A model generated the notes under the pieces. The model did no database searches. It saw nothing but the letters and a program-made list of their open reading frames with translations, and was not told the origin of the DNA. Source: Corallochytrium limacisporum (lineage: Eukaryota; Opisthokonta). Taken from it: DNA of 37,466 nucleotides. Location: positions 1 to 37,466 of the forward strand of contig PDIP01000099.1 of NCBI GenBank assembly GCA_002811645.1, written 5' to 3'. Positions 29,110 through 37,466 of the stretch are shown here, piece by piece (position 1 is the first letter of the stretch; each line of letters opens with the position of its first letter). The position numbers were made by a program, and so were the translations under genes.

Positions 29110-30035
29110 GGCGAATAATACTGCTATAACTATCTTTCAATCGATAATACTTACAACAGTTTCACACAACCAAAATGGTTGTTCCCCTGTGCCCGGCACA
29201 GAGATGGCACCCCCCCTCCTCCCACTCCTTCCTTCGCGACCACCGAGGGGTATATTTTACAAATACAGAATCCTAAAATATATTTCTCTTTGATTTAGTT
29301 GACCAGTAGATGTGGGTCGTTGTGGCGGGTCAGTGTCATTTCTGCCATCACCTCCAAATATACCACTGGCTTGGTGTCAGATCAACGCTTACCACGACTC
29401 AATCCGTAACAACTTCAACAGAGTCTCTAGATGCTCATCTGTCTTATTGCCATCGCTCGTGTCCGGAGAAAGTGCCTTATCATGGACGACCAGGAGACCC
29501 ACAAGCACACCTCTGCACGGCCATGGTCTGCGCATACTCGAGGCCGGTCTCTACACAGTATTGCACGCGGGGTTCATGCAGGGCGAGGAAGGGCCCGGCT
29601 TGTTTATCCTATACCCCGTTTCAGCAAATTCATATTCGACGGATTGATGCTGTTGTTATAGCAAGGTGCTATTGCCGACATCTTAGCAGCTATCAAGGCT
29701 GTTTGAGATTCATGTGCACACAGCGACGCCTCTCTTTGGTGTGATTCGCCACAAGGAGGATGGTGGTATTGGGCTGCTTTGATGTGCGAGGAAGGCATAG
29801 AGATATGACGGTGCTGACAGCAACAATGGACGGATGGATGATGACTGCTGAAAAGTTGCCATCACCCCAACCGCGCCACCTGACGGTTGGAACACTCATA
29901 CTCTAATGGCCGCGTCAAATGTCCATGTGCGTGTGTGTGCATGTGCATGTCATCCGGAATTGGGCATCAAAGTCCTTAGCCCTCTTACCACACGGTGCTG
30001 GTATGCGTAGACTGTGCGATGGGACCTAAAGCCCG

Positions 30036-30055
30036 CAAGGTGTCAGCACACCTTG
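30036..30055. repeat. Perfect 8-bp stem, 4-nt loop hairpin
   Basis: CAAGGTGT, a CAGC loop and ACACCTTG, with no mismatch. It is followed by a direct repeat GGCTAG (30055-30060 and 30070-30075). It does not fit a tRNA fold. It could be part of a structured RNA, or chance. Confidence 0.5.
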
Positions 30056-30503
30056 GCTAGTCCGGCAAAGGCTAGGAACTCACCGCGTTTCTGACCCGCA
30101 AATCGAATTCACCCGAAGAGATGACACCGCTAGAGACCCACAGGGATCTTTTAGGTGGCAATTTGAGCGGGGCATTTTTACATGGAGAATCACTGTGGCC
30201 TACTCATCTCCGTGCCCGCTGACATCTACCTCAGCCTCAAGCTCGCACTCTCTCCCCCTGGATCTCTCTGCGCTACTAGTTTCTCGCTCACGGCTGGTCC
30301 TTGCTATGGTGGTTCGCTGGAGCCCTGCTTCTGTTCTGCTTATTCACCTCGTTCTACCCTCTTTGGTTGGTGGAGCCTCCGCGTTTCCCACTCTCAGTAT
30401 AAAGCAAGCCGCTTCCAGCCCTGGTTTATCCCGTAGCTGCTCCACTTTCCACGTGATTCTGGATCATACGCTTTTTTCATTCCTTCCGGTCGAAGCGCCC
30501 CCT

Positions 30504-30521
30504 CCCCCCCCCCGGGGGGGG
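30504..30521. repeat. C10-G8 self-complementary element
   Basis: Ten C directly followed by eight G: the longest perfect GC palindrome in the window (eight base pairs, no loop). Confidence 0.9.
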
Positions 30522-31504
30522 CCCAACCCTCTTTTGTTCTTGGCTTCCCTGTCTCAAAAATGCTAATCTGGCACCCGAGGGCGACGGCTGGCGGTTTAGT
30601 ATTGCCTTTTGTTCACCTCTCTGATACTCTTCTCAGCTATCGACGAAGAATGTGATCACACAAAAAAAATTACAGCCACAGGAATCTTCACACTCTTGCT
30701 TATTGAGCCGATACTGGACAGCGAGAGTGTGGACCATAGAGTTCGGAGGATGGGCGCGATGCTATCCTTCACATCATCGCGAACTGGTTCGTCCTATCGT
30801 CGCGATTTCCTGGTAGCAACAAGGGAAGACCAAAGTTTCTACATTATCCAAAGTTTCATAATGAATCACTTGACCACAGGGCCTAGTTAGACATAAAATT
30901 CTCTAGCCATCTCCTGCCATGGTGTGATATTTGATCGGCCCACGATTTGAGAATTGGTTTTGGGGTTCTCGAAATCCCTTTTGGTGAACCCCCTCCCCCT
31001 CCCCACCACCCCAAGCTCCAACTTTTGGCTTGGAGTGGTGTGATTTGTATACGTGATGTGCAGGGGAGAGAGGAGGGGAATGGAAAATTAAACAGCAGAG
31101 AAGGGGGGGGAGGGGGAGAGTGAGTAAAATTGCCATGCCGCAGTTGAAGTACTGCGCGCGGGGGCGGCGTTGGTGCAATTTGTTGGTCCGTGCCAATTAT
31201 AGATTATAGTCTATTCAGTACCGAAACCCCACCGCATGACAGTGGCGAGACCTATCCCGAAAGGAAAACTGCAAGAGCTTTCAGGAGCACAATTTTTTCT
31301 CGGAGTTTTGCAGTACTGAAATACTGGCAATCCCGCGGGGGCTCCCTCTGACGAGGGGATTTTGGGGGCCCCACGACCTAGCTCTGATCACAAACATTTG
31401 ATTGCAATCGAAATACAATATTATGGGAAATACTGTTCATTTAGCTAATAAACTATTCTGAATTAGATTCGCCAAATCACACTCCTTTACCCCTTTTAAA
31501 AACG

Positions 31505-32001
31505 ATTCATGAATATAAATCATTAAATCAGATTACCTTTGCACGTAACAATTGTAGGCTGTGTCGAGCTGTTGGAAAGTAATCGTGAATATTCATTATG
31601 AAATTGTACACTCATGAATAATATCAAGTGACAGACCGGGTTTGTCTGTCCTTGCCTTCGCTCATAGGAGACAGTAGAATGCAGAAGTGCACATTTCCTC
31701 TGTAATCAGGATATTTTGATGGCACAGTTTATATGAAGTGGAGTTCGAAATGACAAAGTCTTGCTCAGTGGACTATGAGCAGTAATTGCTGGTTGCCTCT
31801 CTTCTGTTGCCAATGCACTCGACCCCCTGTAACCAATCAACTTTATCGTGCTCCTGGACAAAACTCGTGCAAATTAAGTATACAGCGTGGATGTTTGATC
31901 AAAGTGTGATAGTAGACTCAAATTTGGGGCAGACAGTCGTGCGTTCTGGCTGCCAGGTCTCGTGGAGGGAAGGGCTTCCCATATGTTTTATTGAATATTC
32001 A
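31505..32001. repeat. AT-rich island with repeated 10-bp palindromes
   Basis: The palindrome TGAATATTCA occurs at 31586-31595 and 31992-32001, and ATTCATGAAT at 31505-31514. A related TCATGAATAATAT string starts near 31612. The surrounding stretch (about 31380-32260) is markedly AT-rich compared with the flanking intergenic sequence. Confidence 0.5.
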
Positions 32002-33982
32002 CTATAGAAAATGAGATTTTCGTAATTTTTGTGAAACATCCGGTTGGCTTACCAATTTCTCTACTCAAACCATGTGTCTCGATTGGTCTGTGCTTTTTCG
32101 ACACTGGGGGTTTCTTGAGAAATCGTGGACCCCTCTGAAACTACATTCAATAGAAAATATATTGAAAGCAAAAAGCCCAGTAGAGTGTCAGGAGGCAACA
32201 CGCACGACAAGCAGGGTTTTGGGGTAGAGTGATTTTGTCATGGTTTTACTTTTACCGAAGCAGTGCGAAGTCCCCCACCTTGGCCAATCCGAAATAGAAA
32301 CGCAAATAGTATCAAAATGTATGAGAAGTAGTATTGGGGAACATGGAACCAACAAACTAAAGATAAGGACAAACGAAAACCTTCAAAGGCCCGGAAGAAC
32401 CACTCTCCCTCCCCCCCCCCTAAAAAGAGGCCCAGGTAACTTATAATAAAGAAAACAACAGAAAGTGTGATGAAAAGTCACATGGTTTCGGTCCTTCTTC
32501 CGGTATTCTTTGTCTTTTTTTTCCCTTTTTTTTCTCCCTTTCTTTTTGGTTTTGGTTTTTCCTTTGGGATTTTGGTTGTCCATTTGGCCAGTGGAGAGGA
32601 GTATGATAAGGCGCGGGGTCTCGGAGAAGGTGGGGGGGAGTCTGAACTCGGGCGGGCCCGATGGGGGGGGGGATCAGATCACGACAAAAATGGCAGCGGA
32701 CTAGTGTGAATCTCCGCGCAAAAAGAAAGGGGAAACTTTTCCTGAAAGCAAAAGTGCCATTACTCTTGCTTCTGGGCCGTGCGGAGCCCAGAGACAGAGT
32801 GCCAGCGCTGTCCCACATTTTCCTTTTTTTTTTTCTTTCGTTCGTTTCTTTCTATATTTTATTGTGCGCGGGTACGGCAAAATTCAGTACTGCGGACGTC
32901 CAACGCAAGTCATCACGCCGCAGGCATGCACCTTCGATGATTGACGTTCTTCTGTCTATTTAATACCTCATCTGATCACGCTCCATATGTTCACTATACA
33001 AAATACCACAGCGTTGCGGGCGTGATCCCTTCCTGAAGGTAGGTGTAGTGTGATGCGTGCGGCGCGCACCCTGGATCTCTGCCGAGGCATCGCGCACCTC
33101 TCCGTCCCATCGGTCCGTTGCGTGTCGAAGAAAAATCGGTGCTTTCAGTATGAAACGGGAGAACATCAGCAAAATCCAAGTCGACTAGGAAAAAATTTGC
33201 AGATTGAATGTCCCCCCTTTCCCCCCTCTTCCGCAGGAAGCGACGTGAATGGGACAATTGCACTGGGACCATATTCTATAAGCTATATTGAGTATAACTT
33301 TGTTCTATTCGACTTATCGGAGACGTATGAGAAATGGGCGTGCGGAGATGAGACCAGATGAGATCTAGGCCACCAGACAATAAGAAATCACGGGACTGCC
33401 GGAACTGCGCCGAAAAAAAAAAAGAAAAGCACTCGGCTCATCTTTGCTCCGTGGTCGTACGGTGACACGGCATCACCGGTTCTTACTACCCATATGTAAG
33501 GTATTGAGAATCCGAGGCAAAGGTTTTTGGGGGGGGGGGAGAGGAGGACGAGGAGGTGATGGAGACCAAGGGACAGGGAGAAAGAGAGAGAGAGAGGAGG
33601 GCTGGGGAAGGGGGAGCCACGCAACAGGTCAGCGGGGAGGTGGGGTGGGGTTCTTGTGGTGGTGCAAGCACCGCTTAGCGAACGAGTCTGCCGCCAGTTG
33701 CAGTAGTCAACACACCGGGGGAAAAACTCTCCCCTTGCCTCCTCTCCTCCGTTTTCATTTTCCTTTTGTATTAAACTCTCGTGTAAATCCTCCTGCTCCT
33801 CTCCCCCCCCTTTCCACCCCTCCGAGCGAGAGACTGCCAAGGACATTTCTTTTTTGCCCGGAAAAGCGGAACATAACACACCGGCAGCATTTAACTACCG
33901 CCTGTACCTAACTCTCTTTGCTGTGTGTTGGGTGTGGGGGGGGGGGGTTAGCCTCTCGGCGCTTCGTGGCGGTGGTGTGGTT

Positions 33983-34015
33983 TGTGTGTGTGTGTGTGTG
34001 CGTGTGTGCGTGTGT
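33983..34015. repeat. TG microsatellite
   Basis: Nine TG units (33983-34000) and an imperfect CGTGTGTGCG tail, about 600 bp upstream of the MLX start and just after the G12 run at 33936-33947. Confidence 0.9.
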
Positions 34016-34517
34016 TCATCTTGCCGTCTTTGCTTCTTGCCCCAAGGAAAAAATGATAACGTTCATTCAGTACCGCACGAGAGACCCACTGCGGGAAAAG
34101 AGGGGAGGGGGAGGGGGAAGAGGTCGCTAACCCGTGACTCCCCGTGCGCTTACGTGAGTGGATGGCTTTTCGTAATGAGACAGTTGGGAAACAGTGTCCG
34201 ATGGTACGGTCGCGGAGCGAGTGCGTTCGGCGCGAAGTGTATTCGTTGTTTTGTACTTTCGGTTATTTTTGTAAAGTACGTCCAAAAGAGAATAAGGAAG
34301 TGATGATATAAACCATGCGGCTTTCAGGGACTTATATTTTGGGCATCTATAGCAGTTTGAGCACGACGGCTATTTGGGAAAGGTATGGTACTGCAATTGT
34401 AGGGAGTGTTGTAACACAACTGTAAGGTGATTAAGACAAGACCGGCGGATCGTTTAAAGAATTTAAGAAGGGATTCTTGTCGGGATTCAAGACAAATTTT
34501 GCCTAATTACTTTTGTG

Positions 34518-34523
34518 TATAAA
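34518..34523 (+). promoter_or_regulatory. TATA-like box upstream of MLX
   Basis: TATAAA 98-103 bp before the MLX start codon. The MLX frame is open back to a TAA at 34504-34506 but has no ATG upstream of 34621. A core promoter in this spot would be consistent with the start chosen. Confidence 0.35.
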
Positions 34524-34620
34524 CGTCTCCGGGAATTTGCTATTCTTTCCGGAACAATTGACGGACGTGAAAAAGCAAAGCTTTGCGAGCACTAACGCCA
34601 CAGACAGCAGAAATCAGAAT

Positions 34621-35751
34621 ATGGATACTCTTATGGACTTCCAAGGGCACGGTGCCCCCGCCAACCAGGGCAGTGGCGGCCTCAACGATTTCCTCTGGGA
34701 GGATAACGAAAACCACTACAATGATGTGTGCTTTAATGCCGAGGGTGACATGAACGAGTACGCCGCACCGGGTATGGACAACATTGGCGGTGTCAACCTG
34801 GCCATCAGCGACGCTGAACTGAACAGTACTCTGGCGGATGTCTTTGGTATCTTCCCTGGTGCGAATGCCCCAGGTGTATTCAACACCAACCTCAACGCCC
34901 CTCAAAACAATGATGACTCTCAGGCTAACACACACTCTGATGTGGACTCTGCTAAGAAGCTTGCCCACTCCCCGGCTGCCTCTGCTGCCACCGCCGCTTC
35001 GATCGCCAGCGCAGGCTCCCCTGCTGCCACTGAGGGCGAGAGCGAAGGCAATGCCTCTTCCACTGCCGCCAACGAGCGCACTCTGGAGGAAAAGCGTGCT
35101 GCTCACATCCAGGCCGAGCAGAAGCGCCGCAATAACATCAAGGCTGGCTTTGACGAGCTCCAGTCCATGATTCCGGCCTGCAAGAAGGTACGTACCCGTC
35201 AGTCCAAGGCTGCTATCCTTCGCAAGACCGTGGACTACATCCAGTCCTTGCAGAAGGGCAATGAACAACTCTACACCGAGGTCAACTCCGCCCGCAAGCA
35301 GGTTGACATTCTCAAGATGGTGATCATGAAGTTCCAGCAGTCTGGCCAGGCCGTGGACCCCAACACGGGCGCCGCCACCCCCGGTTCTGTAATGGCTACC
35401 ACGAACGCGAACACAGGCAACACCGTCAAGTTCTACCTTTTCTGTGTCGTGGTAGACAAGCTGTGGGAGAGCTTTGATGCCTCAGTTTCCATCGACAGCC
35501 CGGAGGAGTTTGCCCGTACTCTGTCCCTGTGGCTCCAAAAGTGCTGCAGCCCGGATGCCCTGACAGACCAACTCTACTCGGCTCTGCGTGCCCTCGGCAC
35601 CATGACCCGTGAGAATGCTCTGAGCATCAAGAAGTGGACCGATGCCATCAACGCTGCCCGTGACGCCGTCGCTTCTCGCATCTACGGCGCCACTGCCGGT
35701 GCTCAACAACCGGCTAATTCTCTGAGCAACGGGGAGGCTACCATGGCATGA
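34621..35751 (+). CDS. MLX: MLX-type bHLH-leucine-zipper transcription factor
   Basis: DNA-binding partner in the Max-like network; in animals MLX pairs with Mondo/ChREBP to control metabolic genes through E-boxes. In this 376-residue protein the basic region has the H162, E166, R170 triad that recognises CACGTG, in AAHIQAEQKRRNNIKAGFDEL. The HLH and zipper run to about 245. The C-terminal region (about 267-335, VKFYLFCVVVDKLWESFDASVSI) closely follows the human MLX segment VKFNVFQGIMDSLFQSFNASISV, the dimerisation and cytoplasmic localisation domain that separates MLX from MAX and MXD. The N-terminal 115 residues are D/N/G-rich and are followed by an A/S-rich stretch. The first in-frame ATG is 34621 (A at -3); the frame further upstream has only TTG. 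No intron is visible. The gene converges on TAM41. Confidence 0.88.
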   Translation: MDTLMDFQGHGAPANQGSGGLNDFLWEDNENHYNDVCFNAEGDMNEYAAPGMDNIGGVNLAISDAELNSTLADVFGIFPGANAPGVFNTNLNAPQNNDDSQANTHSDVDSAKKLAHSPAASAATAASIASAGSPAATEGESEGNASSTAANERTLEEKRAAHIQAEQKRRNNIKAGFDELQSMIPACKKVRTRQSKAAILRKTVDYIQSLQKGNEQLYTEVNSARKQVDILKMVIMKFQQSGQAVDPNTGAATPGSVMATTNANTGNTVKFYLFCVVVDKLWESFDASVSIDSPEEFARTLSLWLQKCCSPDALTDQLYSALRALGTMTRENALSIKKWTDAINAARDAVASRIYGATAGAQQPANSLSNGEATMA

Positions 35752-35834
35752 TGAATGTGTTTATTGTTTTGTAAAAAGTAAGAAAAGACAAATTCTTGAT
35801 CACAGTTCCAATGTGGTCATGTGCCGTTTGGCAC

Positions 35835-35835
<1 letters not shown>

Positions 35836-35866
<31 letters not shown>
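35836..35866. repeat. AC microsatellite in the MLX/TAM41 convergent gap
   Basis: About 15 AC units, 85 bp past the MLX stop. It is the only long microsatellite in a convergent gap. It would appear in the MLX 3' untranslated region as CA repeat and in the TAM41 one as GU repeat. Confidence 0.95.
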
Positions 35867-35867
<1 letters not shown>

Positions 35868-36001
35868 TCACCGTTCCTCATCTCCACGTTCTCGTATGTA
35901 TATAATTTTGGCATCCATCATATTAAAATAATCCTATCGACTTTTTTTGACCTTGTGATGTTGAGATTGTCATCGTTCTCTGGCAGTGCACAGTTCTGCC
36001 T

Positions 36002-37195
36002 TCATACCAGTCCTATCCGTTTGCCAACTTTGCGCAATGCGTACTTTATGCTGCCGCCAATGCCGGCACTAATGATACCCTTGGCCGTCTGCGTGAAGGA
36101 GTGCCTGCGTACTACTCCGGCGAGCATGGCCGAGAGCAGCAGCGCCAGTTTTTGTGGGGTAGGCTGTTTCTTGCCGACAGCGTCTGCCACCGCAGTGACG
36201 TCGCGGGCGACGGTACCGTTCGAGGGCAGCCCACAGTGCGCTAGGAATTGCTGGCGCACCGGCACCGGCAGCGAGCAAAGTGCTGCTGTCTGCCACCGAC
36301 GGCATTCCGCAGAGTCGGAGTCCGGTAGCAATCCCACTGTGGACCCAGTCATGATACCATCTTCAATGATGGATGCATAACTCCGCGTGGCTTCGTCTTC
36401 CATGTCTTTCAGCGATGCCAGGGCGGGGCGGTAGTAGTCTTGGAAGGCGTCTACACCTGTACCCTTGACAATGTTTGAGACTTTGTTGGGATCCTCAGCC
36501 ACGCCCATGCGCACATCTCCCATATAGCTCAGACCTGCAATACGTGTGAAGAAAGGTCCCGGTGCGAACACATTGTTGCCGCTGCTGCCTGATCCTTCCG
36601 CTTGGGCTGCCCATTGAAGAAGAAAAGCTGCGGTCAAAGCAGCCGATTTGTTCCATAACAGCGCCCGTTCGAGTTCACTTGATGTGTCATTCATAGAAGA
36701 CGACGACCCCGAGTATGGCGGTACTATCCACTGTACAGGCTTATGTAATCGTCCACTGAGGTAGAGGGTGTTCCAGTTCCTGAGGTCGTCCAGGAGATCC
36801 GAGTGCTCCACGACACCGTACTTTACAGGTCTGGTTGTGGCGGAGTGAGGGAACGCGGCATTGGGAATGAACCAGACCCCAGCGCCCATGTACCGTTGAA
36901 GTTGCGTCACCGATCCCGCTCCAAGGACCGAAGAAAACAATAGCGGATAGTGGTTGGCATGGTATGGCACTGAATCGGCTGAGTTCCGACTGATATCCAT
37001 GTTCTGCTGATGCCACGCTTTCGAGTCTTCCACACTTAAGATAAGATCCAGCACATTGTGGCTAACGCCCTTCTGGCCTTGCTGCCGAAACGCACCCGAT
37101 CCGTAAGCAAAGCATGAGACCACTGGAGGTAAGTGATCCAGAATTGCCTCACACTCTACAACTATGGCCTTCTGGCCGTTTTTTGCGCTGCCCAT
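36002..37195 (-). CDS. TAMM41: Mitochondrial phosphatidate cytidylyltransferase TAM41
   Basis: Makes CDP-diacylglycerol from phosphatidic acid and CTP on the matrix face of the inner mitochondrial membrane, the first committed step to cardiolipin. The 397-residue frame opens with the nucleotidyltransferase-like motif FAYGSG (29-34) and the acidic segment LDLILSVED (49-57), followed by AWHQQN. Further family blocks are GAGVWF (105-110), VKYGVVEHSDLLDDLRNWN (124-142), LYLSGRLHKPV and AGLSYMGDVRMGVAEDPNKV. The C-terminal segment KGIISAGIGGSIKYAL also fits TAM41. Human TAMM41 is about 60 residues shorter. The ATG (reverse of 37193-37195, cacaATGg) has A at -3. A classical presequence is not obvious at the N-terminus. 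No intron is visible. Confidence 0.94.
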   Translation of the reverse strand: MGSAKNGQKAIVVECEAILDHLPPVVSCFAYGSGAFRQQGQKGVSHNVLDLILSVEDSKAWHQQNMDISRNSADSVPYHANHYPLLFSSVLGAGSVTQLQRYMGAGVWFIPNAAFPHSATTRPVKYGVVEHSDLLDDLRNWNTLYLSGRLHKPVQWIVPPYSGSSSSMNDTSSELERALLWNKSAALTAAFLLQWAAQAEGSGSSGNNVFAPGPFFTRIAGLSYMGDVRMGVAEDPNKVSNIVKGTGVDAFQDYYRPALASLKDMEDEATRSYASIIEDGIMTGSTVGLLPDSDSAECRRWQTAALCSLPVPVRQQFLAHCGLPSNGTVARDVTAVADAVGKKQPTPQKLALLLSAMLAGVVRRHSFTQTAKGIISAGIGGSIKYALRKVGKRIGLV

Positions 37196-37466
37196 TGTGC
37201 GCGCCGAGGTGCCTGCGCTCTGCTCGCTCGATCAGCTCAATGCTTTGCAATCAGCGCTATGACTTAATCAAAGACATGGTATTTTTATTTTCTTTAACAT
37301 ATGAACTGCTAAGAACTCACAACTATCATGATCACCGGTCTGGCACGTGGTGCTGGATTCACAGTTGACTTGTCTCAAATAGTCTTTTTTCCTGGGGAGG
37401 GGGGAACACAAAACGGCCGACCGGGGGCGCGGGTTTTGAGGGCCCCACTGGGGCGGGTCGGGAGCC
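37196..37466. other. 5' flank of TAM41 to window end
   Basis: 271 bp with no gene. It contains a CACGTG E-box at 37344-37349, about 150 bp before the TAM41 start, and ends in GC-rich sequence with GGGCCCC at 37440-37446. Confidence 0.55.
37344..37349. promoter_or_regulatory. CACGTG E-box upstream of TAM41
   Basis: Perfect palindromic E-box, the site the H-E-R basic region of the neighbouring MLX should bind. Whether it is used is unknown; a hexamer of this kind is expected by chance about every 4 kb. Confidence 0.25.

Larger units (their letters stand above)
29018..34620. other. 5.6 kb gene-free region upstream of MLX
   Basis: The largest gap in the window. No conserved ORF, tRNA or other RNA gene was recognised. 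In order it holds the ING 3' end, a moderately GC-rich stretch with a hairpin (30036-30055), an E-box CACGTG (30450-30455), a C-run/G-run palindrome (30504-30521) and an AT-rich island (about 31380-32260) with palindromes. Then come a C run (32411-32420), T-rich tracts (about 32495-32580 and 32820-32865), G runs (32663-32672, 33529-33539, 33936-33947), a TG tract and a TATA-like box next to MLX. The 9-mer ATTCAGTAC occurs three times. It may hold distal control elements or an unrecognised non-coding transcript. Confidence 0.6.

Noticed and set aside
29310-29744. 144-codon frame downstream of the ING gene
   Set aside because: No similarity, an overlapping second frame of similar length, and cysteine/serine-rich composition without a domain pattern.
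30000-30110. Possible tRNA
   Set aside because: The hairpin there does not fit acceptor, anticodon and T arms, and no T-loop consensus is in register. No other tRNA-like sequence was found on reading both strands of the gaps.

Overview
This window is nuclear DNA from a eukaryote with large, nearly intron-free genes. Eleven protein-coding genes are supported. Ten are recognisable conserved eukaryotic genes and one is an unrecognised helical protein. The set is typical of an opisthokont: RNA polymerase II RPB1 with a heptad C-terminal domain, an MLX-type bHLH-zipper factor with its C-terminal cytoplasmic-localisation-type domain, an OCRL-type 5-phosphatase with ASH and RhoGAP-like domains, an ING-PHD protein and a GRAM-VASt sterol-transfer protein. 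MLX together with very few introns suggests a unicellular holozoan (corallochytrean- or ichthyosporean-like). That placement is inference and would need a phylogeny.

Layout. 1-1411 is the 5' flank of RPB1. RPB1 (1412-6661, +) is followed by TRAPPC11 (7318-12540, +), which converges on a GRAMD1/Aster-like gene (12640-15147, -). A 3.3 kb gene-free, low-complexity region follows. Next is an MTRFR-type mitochondrial release-factor homologue (18484-19689, +), converging within 57 bp on ABHD11 (19747-20673, -). A 605-residue unknown (20951-22768, -) is divergent from the OCRL-like phosphatase (23402-26029, +). The phosphatase converges on NDUFB3 (26231-about 26615, -), which probably carries the only intron. 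After a 1.5 kb divergent gap come an ING protein (28160-29017, +), a 5.6 kb gene-free region, MLX (34621-35751, +) and, converging on it, TAM41 (36002-37195, -).

Organisation. Gaps between converging genes are 57-250 bp. Most gaps holding 5' flanks are far longer (up to 5.6 kb) and hold essentially all the homopolymeric G/C runs and most AC/TG microsatellites. Several genes are mitochondrial (MTRFR, ABHD11, NDUFB3, TAM41). Others serve membrane traffic and lipid handling (TRAPPC11, GRAM-VASt, OCRL) or transcription and chromatin (RPB1, ING, MLX). There is no operon logic, no mobile element, tRNA, rRNA or CRISPR array that I can support, and no clear sign of horizontal transfer. The most interesting points are the RPB1 CTD (26 perfect heptads, alanine at position 7 in all), a hexamer ATAGAT just upstream of five start codons, the dG/dC tracts confined to 5' flanks, the cryptic NDUFB3 intron, and the long unique N-terminus on the MTRFR homologue.
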